Positions 24,350-34,688 of a DNA stretch of 40,369 bases are shown in pieces. Position 1 is the stretch's first letter; each line of letters begins with the position of its first letter. The stretch comes from Mesorhizobium sp. (lineage in GTDB: Bacteria > Pseudomonadota > Alphaproteobacteria > Rhizobiales > Rhizobiaceae): NCBI RefSeq assembly GCF_017306585.1, contig NZ_JAFKIC010000147.1:1-40369 (forward strand). The letters are read 5' to 3'. Position numbers and translations under genes: made by a program. Below the pieces are notes generated by a model that did not search any database, had not been told where the DNA came from, and was given only the letters and a program-made list of their open reading frames with translations.

Positions 24350-25438
24350 TTACTTGCCGAACGTCTCGGCGTAGCCGGCGCTCTTGCCGTTCCAGTCCAT
24401 CTGCAAGAGCTGGTCGATCTGACCGGCGGTCAGCTCCTTGCCATAGAGCAGCTTGAACCCGTCCGAGACAGCCTTGCGCATGTCGGTCTTGAACAGATCG
24501 GGGTAGCCGATTTCAGCAAGCCACTGATAGGCAAGCTCGCCGCCGGCGGCGGTGGCCGGATCGATCGCCGGTGTCTTGTAGACGCGTCCCTTCTTGACCG
24601 CATCGAGGCTTGCCAGCACCGGATGTTGCAGGATATCGGCCGGCTTGATCGTGTCGTTGTAGTAGTTGACCAGGATGATGTCCGGATTCCATTGCAACAG
24701 CGATTCCGCCCCGACCTTGACCGAGCCGTCGGTGAAGCCGGCCTCGGTGGCGGCATTCACCAGGCCGGAGGCGGTGAAATAGGCCTCCTCGCGGCCGAAG
24801 ACGACGAACTCATTGTCGTTCATGCTGTCGATGAACGCTATGCGCGGCTTTTTCCGGCCGGCGGCGGAGAGGACCGCCGAAATGTCGGCGACGGTCTTGT
24901 CGTCCCAATCGAGGAAGGCCTGCGCGCGGTCCGGCTTGCCAAGGATCTCGCCAAGCATGGTTACGTAGCCGCGCCGGGTCTCGCGGGACTCGGTGCTGAC
25001 GGTGGCCACCTTGATACCGGCGTTTTCCATCGGCGCGACGCGCTCATCGCCCTTGGCTTGCCACTGCACAACGATGTCGGGGCCAGCCTTGAGGATTTCC
25101 TCGACATTGGGAATGAAATTGGGCGCCACCAGATCGGTGCGAATCGTGGCGATCTCGGGAAAGAGCTGCCCGATCACACCCTTCATCAGAGCTGACTGCG
25201 CCCTTGGATTGATGGCGGTCAGTCGGCTGGTTCCGCCATCGATGGCGATCATGGCCTCGGGAATGGGCAGAGGAAAGATCGCGACGCTGCCAACCGGGCG
25301 GTTCAGCTTGATGTCCTGGCCGCGGGAATCCTTGATCACGACCTCGTCTGCCGCGGCGCTGCCCGGCCATCCGGCAAAAACCGAGAGAGCTAGGATCGCG
25401 GCCGAAAGCCACGACCATGACGATGATATCCTGCGCAT
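24350..25438 (-). CDS. FepB/BtuF-type periplasmic binding protein (iron-siderophore or other metal complex)
   Basis: A 362-residue exported binding protein. The first 30 residues are a signal peptide (to GSAAA, before DEVVIKDSRGQDI). The opening strand pattern VVIKDSRGQDIKLNRPVGSVAIFP is typical of the family, as are VEEILKAGPDIVV and the second-lobe QWNPDIILVNYYN. The long helix joining the lobes (near YVTMLGEILGKPDRAQAFLDW) also fits. It is first in the operon, preceded by a TGA-N9-TCA box. The ligand is probably a ferric chelate given that box, but cobalamin, haem and others use the same fold. Confidence 0.92.
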   Translation of the reverse strand: MRRISSSWSWLSAAILALSVFAGWPGSAAADEVVIKDSRGQDIKLNRPVGSVAIFPLPIPEAMIAIDGGTSRLTAINPRAQSALMKGVIGQLFPEIATIRTDLVAPNFIPNVEEILKAGPDIVVQWQAKGDERVAPMENAGIKVATVSTESRETRRGYVTMLGEILGKPDRAQAFLDWDDKTVADISAVLSAAGRKKPRIAFIDSMNDNEFVVFGREEAYFTASGLVNAATEAGFTDGSVKVGAESLLQWNPDIILVNYYNDTIKPADILQHPVLASLDAVKKGRVYKTPAIDPATAAGGELAYQWLAEIGYPDLFKTDMRKAVSDGFKLLYGKELTAGQIDQLLQMDWNGKSAGYAETFGK

Positions 25439-25490
25439 TGAGAGGTCTCCGGGCGACCCATGATGGGAAGTCAGCCCGGCCTAATAATTA

Positions 25491-25505
25491 TGACAACTAC
25501 AGTCA
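25491..25505. promoter_or_regulatory. Candidate RirA iron-responsive operator (IRO box) before the metal transporter operon
   Basis: TGA-N9-TCA, read the same on both strands, lies 53 bases upstream of the binding-protein start in an AT-rich patch. On the minus strand a -10-like CATAAT (25492-25487) touches the box. TGA-N9-TCA is the described core of the rhizobial IRO box bound by RirA under iron sufficiency. The motif is short, so chance occurrence is possible. Confidence 0.5.
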
Positions 25506-25555
25506 AGTTATCTTTCAGGCAGCCTCGTCGAATTTGCCTTGCCACGGCCAGCTCT

Positions 25556-27142
25556 CTATCGGATTGCGTCGAGCGCCTGCCGCTGACGGTGCATTTCCAG
25601 GAAAATCCGGTAGTCGCGGTCGAAACGCGGGCCGGCCGCCTTGTTGGGCGCACGCGTCCTGCCGCCCTGCTGCATGGCGAGACAGGCCGCGTTGAGGTCC
25701 GGGAACAGGCCGGCCGCGGTGGCGGCGACCATGCCGGTGCCGAGCAGCACCGCCTCATCGGCCAGCGGCTCCACCACCGTGCAGCCGGTGGCGTCGGCAT
25801 AGAGCTCCATCAGAAGCGGATTCTTGGTGTGGCCGCCGGTGACATGCAGCGTGTCGATGAGATAGCCGTTCTCGTTCAGCGCCTCCAGCACATGGCGCAC
25901 GCCGAGCGCGATGCCGACGGCCGTGCGCCAGTAGAGCTTGCACAGGCTGTCGAAGGAGGAATCCAGCGTCAGCCCGCTGACCACGCCCACGGCATGCGGA
26001 TCGGCGAGCGGCGAACGGTTGCCGTGGAAATCGGGCAGCACGTGCAGCCGGCCGGCAAGCGCCTCGCCTTCGCCGGCGCGCAGTTCGGCGACGCGGCTGG
26101 CGATCCTGGCATGCATGGCCGCGTTCGGCTCGCCGCCGGCACCGTGCCAGCGGATGATGTGGTCGAGCAGCGCCCCGGTGGCCGACTGGCCACCCTCGGA
26201 CAGCCACAGGCTTGGCAGCGCCGCGCCGTAATAGGGGCCCCAGACCCCGGCGAAGGGCTGCGGGTCGGGCGACATCGCCATGACACAGCTCGACGTGCCC
26301 GCGATCAGCGCTAGGTGCCGGCTGATGTCGTGGTCGTCACCGGCAAAGCCGCCGAGCACCCCAAGCGCGCCGGCATAGGCATCGATCACCCCGGCGCCGA
26401 CCCGGCAGTTTTCGCTGAGGCCAAGCTCGGCCGCCGCCTGTGCCGTCAACGATCCGATGTCGGCGCCGACGGGGCTCGCCCGCTCAGGCAAATTGCCGTG
26501 CTCGAAAAGGTCGTCCAGGCCGACGAGTTTGAAGAAGTCCCGCTGCCAGGCGGTTTCCTGGTGCGCCAGGTAGGTCCATTTCGCCGTCAGCGTGCATTGC
26601 GAGCGGGCGAGCGAACCGGTTGCCTGCCATGTCAGGAAATCGGCGAGGTCAAATAGATAGCCAGCTTCATTCCACGTCTTGGGCAGGTTCCGCTTCAGCC
26701 ACATCAGCTTCGGCGTCGCCATCTCCGGCGACATGACGCCGCCGATGTAGTTCAGCACCTCATGGCCGCTCGCCGTGCACTCGTCGGCCTCGGCGATGGC
26801 GCGATGGTCGAGCCAGACGATCGTGTCCCAGCGCTTGTCGCTTGACGTCGAAACACTGAGCTGGCCGCCTTGCCGGTCGCGCACGACCAGCGAGCAGGTG
26901 GCGTCGAACGAGATACCGACGATATCGCTTGCGGCAACGCCCGCTTTCTCGCGCGCGGCGCGGACGGCGGTGCAGACGGCAGCCCAGATATCGCGCGAAT
27001 CATGCTCGGCGTGATCGGGCTTCGGCTGGTTCATGGCGATCGGCCGTTCGGCGCGGCCGAGCAGGGTGCCACTGGTGTCGAGAATGCCCGCGCGAGCGCT
27101 CCCGGTGCCGACATCGACCGCGCAAACAAATTGTTTCGTCAA
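25556..27142 (-). CDS. FGGY-family pentulose kinase (ribulokinase/xylulokinase-like)
   Basis: A 528-residue sugar kinase that phosphorylates a ketopentose (probably D-ribulose, possibly D-xylulose) with ATP. AVDVGTGSARAGILD is the N-terminal phosphate-binding motif; GISFDATCSLVV is distinctive of the FGGY pentulose-kinase subgroup that includes human FGGY. The catalytic Asp is in GVIDAYAGALG, and the C-terminal ATP part has IAGTSSCVM and HVTGGHTKNPLLMELYAD. It starts with TTG at 27142 in a TTGA overlap with the HAD gene stop, so it is the last gene of the smo operon. A kinase for pentuloses implies that the operon also serves C5 polyols such as ribitol or arabitol. Confidence 0.9.
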   Translation of the reverse strand: MTKQFVCAVDVGTGSARAGILDTSGTLLGRAERPIAMNQPKPDHAEHDSRDIWAAVCTAVRAAREKAGVAASDIVGISFDATCSLVVRDRQGGQLSVSTSSDKRWDTIVWLDHRAIAEADECTASGHEVLNYIGGVMSPEMATPKLMWLKRNLPKTWNEAGYLFDLADFLTWQATGSLARSQCTLTAKWTYLAHQETAWQRDFFKLVGLDDLFEHGNLPERASPVGADIGSLTAQAAAELGLSENCRVGAGVIDAYAGALGVLGGFAGDDHDISRHLALIAGTSSCVMAMSPDPQPFAGVWGPYYGAALPSLWLSEGGQSATGALLDHIIRWHGAGGEPNAAMHARIASRVAELRAGEGEALAGRLHVLPDFHGNRSPLADPHAVGVVSGLTLDSSFDSLCKLYWRTAVGIALGVRHVLEALNENGYLIDTLHVTGGHTKNPLLMELYADATGCTVVEPLADEAVLLGTGMVAATAAGLFPDLNAACLAMQQGGRTRAPNKAAGPRFDRDYRIFLEMHRQRQALDAIR

Positions 27143-27822
27143 GATGCTCTAACTCTCGCTCCCAGGCCTGCAATCAGATCGGGCAATTGCAGCATGTCAG
27201 CGAATATAAAGTCCGGTTCACTCGACGCAAGCCGCGCTTTCAAGGCCGGGTTGCCGGCATGCGAGCCGCCGGCGAAGGCAAAGACCCGCATACCGGCCGC
27301 GCGAGCCGCTGCGATCCCGGCCGGACTGTCCTCGATCACCAGGCATTTGCGCGGGTCCGCCCGCATTGTGGCGGCGGCATGCAGGAAAAGGTCGGGCGCC
27401 GGCTTTCCCCTGGCCACCATGGCGGCGCTGAACAGGTGCGGCTCCATCAGCGCGAGCAGCCCGGTAACGTCGAGTGCGTAGCGGATGCGTTCGGGAGTGC
27501 CGGAGGACGCGACGCAGAAGGGCAGGCCGAGCCTTGGCAGCATCTCCCTGACGCCGGGGATCGGCTTCAGCTCCTCACGGAATTTCCGCATCAGGTCGAC
27601 GCGCATCGCGGTCAGGTGCTGGTCGGTGATCTCCAGGCCGAAGTCGCGGCCAAGGATTTCGCGGACGCTTTTCATGCTCTTGCCGAGGAAATGCTCATAG
27701 GCCGCATCCTCGCCGATGCGGCCGCCAGCAAGCTCGATCATGCCAAGCAGCGCCGAAATGGAGAGCGCTTCGCTGTCGACCAGCACCCCATCGCAGTCGA
27801 AGATGACCAGTTCGGGCGCCAT
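27139..27822 (-). CDS. HAD-IA family phosphatase in the smo operon
   Basis: A 227-residue cytoplasmic HAD hydrolase. The nucleophile motif is FDCDGVLVDSE (Asp9, Asp11), motif II is VASSGTPERI, the Lys of motif III is in ARGKPAPDLFL and the metal-binding acids are in CLVIEDSPAGIAAA. The cap is the small alpha-helical type of the beta-phosphoglucomutase/sugar phosphatase subgroup. It begins 15 bases after the mtlK stop and overlaps the kinase gene by 4 bases. It may remove phosphate from a misphosphorylated sugar or polyol; the substrate is not deducible. Confidence 0.92.
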   Translation of the reverse strand: MAPELVIFDCDGVLVDSEALSISALLGMIELAGGRIGEDAAYEHFLGKSMKSVREILGRDFGLEITDQHLTAMRVDLMRKFREELKPIPGVREMLPRLGLPFCVASSGTPERIRYALDVTGLLALMEPHLFSAAMVARGKPAPDLFLHAAATMRADPRKCLVIEDSPAGIAAARAAGMRVFAFAGGSHAGNPALKARLASSEPDFIFADMLQLPDLIAGLGARVRAS

Positions 27823-27837
27823 GGTGCCGGACTGCTT

Positions 27838-29316
27838 TCAGAGCTTGCCCGCGAGATAGCGCGTCAGCGTGGCGCGCGCGCCGTTGGCCCACAGCACGTT
27901 GAGCGCATGCGCGAACGCTTCCACGAAGGAGGCCGCGCGGCCGACATCGCCATAGATGTCTTCCATGGCAAGCCAGGCGGCAGGCGCATCCTTGGCCGCC
28001 TTCGCCGTCGCCTGCAGCCGGTCCCAGCTCGGGTCGTTCGGCTCGATGACGGCGCCGCTGTCCGTGGTGCCGAAGCAGTAGCGGCACCAAAGCGCTGATT
28101 CCAGCGCCAGCCCGGCGACGCCCTTGCCCGCCTTCAGCCGGTCGGCGATGGTCGGGATGATGAATTTCGGCTGGCGGTTGGAGCCGTCGAGGCAGAGCCT
28201 GCGGATCGTGTCGCCGATCTTGGGGTTGGAAAAGCGCTTCTCGATCAGCTGGTAATAATCCTCCAGCACCGTGTTCGGCACCGGCGGTACTGTCGGAATG
28301 ATTTCATCATGTTCCAGCTTGTGGAGGAAGCCGCGCACCAGCGGTTCCTGCATCGCCTCATGCACGAAATGGATGTCCATCAGCCCGGCCGGATAGGCAA
28401 TCGTGGCGTGTCCGCCATTGAGAATCCGGATCTTCATCAGCTCGTAAGGCGAGACGTCCTTGACGAACTGCACGCCGACTTTTTCCAGCGCCGGGCGGCC
28501 GGCGGTGAAATGATCTTCCAGCACCCATTGCTTGAACGGCTCGCAGAAGACAGGCCAGCTGTCCTCCACGCCGAAATCGTCGGCCAGGATCTTGCGCTCG
28601 CGGTCCGAAGTCGCCGGCGTGATGCGATCGACCATGGCGTTGGGAAAGGCGACCTTGTCGCTGACCCATTGAGCGAGGCTCTCGTCGATCAGCCGGGCCA
28701 GACCGATGACGCCATCCGACGTGACATGGCCGTTGTGGGGAATGTTGTCGCACGACATGACGGTGAAGGGCACGATGCCGTCGGCGCGGCGGCGCACCAG
28801 CCCGGCCAGGATGATGCCGAACACGGTCTTCGGCGTCGCTCCCGGCTGCGCGTCGGCGACGATGTCGGGATGGGCCGGGTTGAACTTGCCGGAGGCCGGA
28901 TCGATGAAATAGCCGCCTTCGGTGATGGTCAGCGAGACGATCCTGATCGCCGGGTCGGCCAGCCTTTCGATGATGCCGGTCGCATCGCCCGGCATCAGGA
29001 AGTCGATCATGGCGCCGGTCACGCGGGCGCTCATATGGCCCTCGTCCTGCTCGACCACCGTGGTCAGCCAGTCCTGTTCCTTGAGCTTCCCGCGCCCGAT
29101 CTTCTCGCCCTCGAAGACCCCGGCGCCGACCAGCGCCCAGTCATGTCCCACGCTCTGGCTGAACAGGTCGTCGAGATAGACGGCCTGATGGGAGCGGTGG
29201 AAATTGCCGACGCCGAAATGGACGATGCCGGCTTTCAGCGCCGACCGGTCATAGCTAGGACGGGCAACCTTGGAGGGAAGCCTGGAGAGGTTCGAGGAGG
29301 AGAGTTTTACGGTCAT
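27838..29316 (-). CDS. mtlK: Mannitol 2-dehydrogenase
   Basis: A 492-residue long-chain polyol dehydrogenase oxidising D-mannitol to D-fructose (and commonly D-arabitol to D-xylulose) with NAD. Typical features are the N-terminal nucleotide motif IVHFGVGNFHRSHQAVYLDDL, of which GVGNFHRSHQ is the core, then MSCDNIPHNG, MVDRITPAT, PFKQWVLEDHF and the catalytic region KIRILNGGHATIAYPAG containing the conserved Lys. The length is as expected for the family. AAAAGGTAAA precedes the ATG. It stands after smoS in the operon, separated by 165 bases that contain several hairpins, and before the HAD gene. Confidence 0.95.
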   Translation of the reverse strand: MTVKLSSSNLSRLPSKVARPSYDRSALKAGIVHFGVGNFHRSHQAVYLDDLFSQSVGHDWALVGAGVFEGEKIGRGKLKEQDWLTTVVEQDEGHMSARVTGAMIDFLMPGDATGIIERLADPAIRIVSLTITEGGYFIDPASGKFNPAHPDIVADAQPGATPKTVFGIILAGLVRRRADGIVPFTVMSCDNIPHNGHVTSDGVIGLARLIDESLAQWVSDKVAFPNAMVDRITPATSDRERKILADDFGVEDSWPVFCEPFKQWVLEDHFTAGRPALEKVGVQFVKDVSPYELMKIRILNGGHATIAYPAGLMDIHFVHEAMQEPLVRGFLHKLEHDEIIPTVPPVPNTVLEDYYQLIEKRFSNPKIGDTIRRLCLDGSNRQPKFIIPTIADRLKAGKGVAGLALESALWCRYCFGTTDSGAVIEPNDPSWDRLQATAKAAKDAPAAWLAMEDIYGDVGRAASFVEAFAHALNVLWANGARATLTRYLAGKL

Positions 29317-29351
29317 CTGCTTTTACCTTTTGGCCGATTTGCGGCCCGGCT

Positions 29352-29460
29352 GCCTTGCCTCCCTCGGGAGGGCGAGGATGGGGGGCAACACCTGCTCTTG
29401 CAGTGCGCTGCCCCCCACCTGCCCAGGGGCGCCTTCTCCGGAGGAAAAGAGAGCGGCGCC
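29352..29460. repeat. Cluster of hairpins between smoS and mtlK
   Basis: Within the 165-base smoS-mtlK gap are three inverted repeats: CCTCC-CTCG-GGAGG (29358-29371), TGGGGGGCA with TGCCCCCCA (29379-29387 and 29409-29417, enclosing CTGC/GCAG), and GGCGCC at 29428 and 29455 enclosing the palindrome CTCCGGAG. GGCGCCTTCTCC and GGCGCCTTCCCC also form a direct repeat. No T-run follows on the minus strand. This may be an intergenic mosaic repeat or an mRNA processing region. Confidence 0.6.
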
Positions 29461-29481
29461 TTCCCCCTCAACCCGCCCAGT

Positions 29482-30248
29482 TCAACTCATCCATTGCCCG
29501 CCATCGACATTGTAGGTCTGGGCGACGATGTATTCGGCCTCGTCGCTGGCCAGGAACACGGCCATGCCCGCGAGATCCTCGGGCCTGCCCATGCGGCCAT
29601 AGGGGACGCCCTCGCCGACCAGCCTCTTCTTCTCGCCCTTCGGCCGGTTCTCGTATCTGGCGAACAGCGCATCGACCTGATCCCACATGTCGCTGTCGAC
29701 GACGCCCGGTGCGATGCCGTTGACGTTTATGCGGTGCTTGATGAGGTCGAGGCCCGCCGATTGGGTCAGTGAGATGACGGCGGCCTTGGTGGCGCAGTAG
29801 ACGGCGACCAGCGGCTCGCCGCGCCGCCCGGCCTGGCTCGCAATGTTGATGATCCTGCCGCCCTTGCCGCGTGCGATCATCGACCGGCTGGCCGCCTGCA
29901 GCATGAACAGCGTGCCGGCGACGTTGACCGAGAACAGTTTTTCGTAGCTCGTCCGGGAGATCTCGACGATCGGCGCGAGGTCGAACAGGGCTGCGTTGTT
30001 GATCAGGATGTCGAGGCCGCCGGTCTTGTCCTCGACCGCTTTCACCGCGGCGTCGATCGATGCCTGGTCGGTGACGTCGAGTGCGACCGCATAGGCGCTG
30101 TCGCCAATCCCGGCCGCCGTCTTTCGCGCGGCCTCAAGGTCTATATCGGCGATGGCCACCGTGGCGCCTTCGCGCGCATAGGCTTCGGCGAAGGCCTTGC
30201 CGATGCCGCGCGCCGATCCGGTGATCAGCGCCGATTTGCCTTTCAGTC

Positions 30249-30252
<4 letters not shown>
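29482..30252 (-). CDS. smoS: Sorbitol (polyol) dehydrogenase, short-chain type
   Basis: A 256-residue SDR enzyme oxidising D-sorbitol to D-fructose; the rhizobial and Rhodobacter enzymes also act on galactitol. The Rossmann motif is [10 protein letters not shown] (11-20), the Asp in IADIDLE selects NAD, NNAALF is the conserved strand-4 motif and the catalytic residues are Ser139, Tyr152 and Lys156 ([14 protein letters not shown]). GTG at 30252 overlaps the smoK stop (GTGA). The order smoK-smoS-mtlK is that of the known sorbitol/mannitol operon of alphaproteobacteria. Confidence 0.94.
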
Positions 30253-31253
<1,001 letters not shown>

Positions 31254-31303
31254 GGTTTCCTCCCCGAGGGATTATTGTCCGACGTCCACCGTTCGCGGCG
31301 GTG

Positions 31304-32128
31304 TTACTTCACGGCGCCAAATGTCAGGCCGCGCACCAGCTGCTTCTGGCTGAACCAGCCCATGATCAGGATCGGCGCGATGGCCAGCGTCGAGGCCGCT
31401 GAAAGCTTGGCCCAGAACAGGCCCTGCGGGCTCGAGAACGAGCTGATGAAAGCTGTCAGCGGCGCGGCGTCCGTTGTGGTCAGCCGGATCGTCCAGAACG
31501 CCTCGTTCCAGGCCAGGATGATGTTCAGCAGCATGGTCGAGGCGATGCCTGGCACCGCCATCGGCGTCAGCACATAGATGATCTCGTTCCACAGCGACGC
31601 GCCGTCCATGCGCGCCGCTTCCAGGATCTCGCCGGGGATTTCGCGGAAGTAGGTGTAGAGCATCCACACAACGATCGGCAGGTTGATCAGCATCAGCATC
31701 ACCATCAGGCCGATGCGGCTGTCGAGCAGGCCGAGATTGCGGAAGATCAGGTAGATGGGAAACAGCACGGCGACCGCCGGCATCATCTTGGTGGACAGCA
31801 TCCACATCAGGATGTCCTTGGTCCGCTTCGTCGGCGAAAACGCCATCGACCATGCCGCCGGTATGGCCACCAGCAGCGCCAGGATGGTCGAGCCAACCGA
31901 CAGGATTACCGAATTGAGGAAGAACTTGAAGTAGCCGCTCTGCGCCTGCACTTCCGAATAGCTTTCGAAGGTTCCCGAGGGGATCAGGTTGAAGCCCTGG
32001 ATCGCCTCCTGTTCCGACTTGAACGAGGTGATGATCGTGTAGAGGATCGGAAAGAAGATCAGCAGGGCGACAATCCAGGCGGCAACCGTCGCGATCGTCT
32101 TGTGCCGGGTGGTGACTGAGCGTGCCAT
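31304..32128 (-). CDS. smoG: Sorbitol/mannitol ABC transporter permease
   Basis: A 274-residue permease with six transmembrane segments. The ATG at 32128 is fixed by GGGAGGA just upstream and by its position 11 bases after smoF; a longer open frame to 32719 only overlaps smoF and is rejected. The EAA loop EILEAARMDGASLWNEIIYVLTPMA and the NIILAWNEAFWTIRLT segment are typical of MalG/SmoG. It ends 50 bases before smoK. Confidence 0.94.
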   Translation of the reverse strand: MARSVTTRHKTIATVAAWIVALLIFFPILYTIITSFKSEQEAIQGFNLIPSGTFESYSEVQAQSGYFKFFLNSVILSVGSTILALLVAIPAAWSMAFSPTKRTKDILMWMLSTKMMPAVAVLFPIYLIFRNLGLLDSRIGLMVMLMLINLPIVVWMLYTYFREIPGEILEAARMDGASLWNEIIYVLTPMAVPGIASTMLLNIILAWNEAFWTIRLTTTDAAPLTAFISSFSSPQGLFWAKLSAASTLAIAPILIMGWFSQKQLVRGLTFGAVK

Positions 32129-32139
32129 CTTGTCCTCCC

Positions 32140-33012
32140 TTACTTGTCCAGGTTCTTGCCGACGGCGCGCATGGCGAAGAAGGCGACGATGTTGGCGAGA
32201 ATGACCGCGATGATGCCGCCGGCCGAGGCCTGGCCGATTTTGAACTCCAGCAACGCCTTCTGATAGACGAGGAAGGGCAGGTTGGTGGAGGCGTAGCCCG
32301 GGCCGCCATTGGTGGTGACCAGGATCTCGGCATAGACCGAGAGCAGGAAGATCGTCTGGATCAGGATGACCACGGTGATCGCCCGCGACATGTGCGGCAG
32401 CGTCAGGTACCAGAAGCGGCTGAGGAAGCCGGCGCCGTCCATCTCGGCGGCTTCCTTCTGTTCGCCGTCGAGCGACTGCAGCGCTGTGAGCAGGATGAGC
32501 GTCGCGAAGGGCAGCCATTGCCAGGCGACGATGATGATGATCGCCGTCATCGGATGTTGCCCGAACCAGTCGATCGGCTGTGCCCCGAAGAACCGCGCTA
32601 TGTCGGCGAAGACGCCATATTGCGGGTGCATAATCATGTTCTTCCAGACCAGCGCGGCGACCGGCGGCATGACGAAGAATGGCGAGATGACGAGGATACG
32701 CACGATGCCCTGTCCCCACATCGGCTGGTCGATAAGAAGCGCCAGCAGGATGCCGCCGATAACCGTGATCAACAGCACGCTGATCACCAGGATCAGAGTG
32801 TTGAGGATCGACTGCAGGAAGGCCGGATTGGAATAGAACAGTGCGTAGTTGGAAAGGCCGACAAAGCCGTCACGAACCGGGTTGAGCGGATTGTATTGCT
32901 GGAAGGAGAACCACAGCGTCAGCGCCAGCGGGACAACCATCCAGACCAGCAGCAGCACGACGGACGGCGCCATCATGAAACGGGCAAGCGAACGGGTCTG
33001 CTGAGTAGCCAT
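32140..33012 (-). CDS. smoF: Sorbitol/mannitol ABC transporter permease
   Basis: A 290-residue permease of the MalF class. ATG at 33012 is chosen because GGAGGG lies 8 bases upstream; a GTG at 33021 would overlap that ribosome-binding site. The first segment is ARFMMAPSVVLLLVWMVVPL, the EAA loop is KEAAEMDGAGFLSRFWYLTLPHM, and LSVYAEILVTTNGGPGYAST is the conserved end motif. Six transmembrane segments are visible. It is separated from smoE by a hairpin region. Confidence 0.94.
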   Translation of the reverse strand: MATQQTRSLARFMMAPSVVLLLVWMVVPLALTLWFSFQQYNPLNPVRDGFVGLSNYALFYSNPAFLQSILNTLILVISVLLITVIGGILLALLIDQPMWGQGIVRILVISPFFVMPPVAALVWKNMIMHPQYGVFADIARFFGAQPIDWFGQHPMTAIIIIVAWQWLPFATLILLTALQSLDGEQKEAAEMDGAGFLSRFWYLTLPHMSRAITVVILIQTIFLLSVYAEILVTTNGGPGYASTNLPFLVYQKALLEFKIGQASAGGIIAVILANIVAFFAMRAVGKNLDK

Positions 33013-33054
33013 GACGGTCACCCTCCAAAGGTCAGCCAGGTTTTCAGAGTTGTG

Positions 33055-33108
33055 CCAGATTTATCTGGGGTATTGAAGGCGGCCGCCCGAACTGGGTTTC
33101 GGGCGGCC
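33055..33108. promoter_or_regulatory. Two hairpins between smoE and smoF
   Basis: GGCCGCCCGAA-N6-TTCGGGCGGCC (33081-33108) is a perfect 11-bp stem with a 6-base loop, 47 bases after the smoE stop. A second palindrome CCAGAT-TT-ATCTGG (33055-33068) follows on the minus strand. No T-run is present, so the pair is likelier a 3'-stabilising or attenuating structure that raises smoE protein over the permeases. Confidence 0.7.
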
Positions 33109-33154
33109 GTTGCCGGTCATGGTCGTCGGCCGGCATTCGGCACCGGGAGGAGCC

Positions 33155-34465
<1,311 letters not shown>

Positions 34466-34507
34466 CAAATTCCTCCCATGGACCAAGATGAGCATTTGCC
34501 TTGGCTG

Positions 34508-34541
34508 TGAGCAATTACTCACTAAGTCTTAATTATGTCAA
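34508..34541 (-). promoter_or_regulatory. smo operon promoter with palindromic operator over the -10
   Basis: On the minus strand TTGACA (34541-34536) is followed after 18 bases by TAATTG (34517-34512). The -10 sits inside the 14-bp palindrome TGAGCAATTACTCA (34508-34521), with only the pair at positions 5 and 10 unmatched. A repressor bound there would block the promoter. The leader to smoE is about 40 bases. The SorC-family regulator at 35936-36934 is the natural candidate. Confidence 0.7.
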
Positions 34542-34688
34542 GCCCGATTCGATGCTGCAGCGCAGCACGGGAAGGACTCCGCCAGGCATTGAAGGCGACA
34601 TGGGGGTACAGAACCCGGCCCTCGATCGGGCCGGGCATGGCGCAAGCAGGATATGCGGGAACTCGGGTGGCGGCCGGGGATCGACCCG

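Noticed and set aside
25439-25555. Cobalamin riboswitch before the FecBCD-type operon
   Set aside because: The leader is only about 50 bases from the promoter-like patch and has no room for, or motif of, the B12 box; the B12 reading of the transporter is therefore weaker.
32129-32719. Extended smoG start far upstream
   Set aside because: The extra part overlaps smoF out of frame; the ATG at 32128 has a good ribosome site.
33081-33108. Terminator ending the smoE transcript
   Set aside because: Perfect stem but no T-run on the minus strand, and smoF to the kinase gene lack another promoter.
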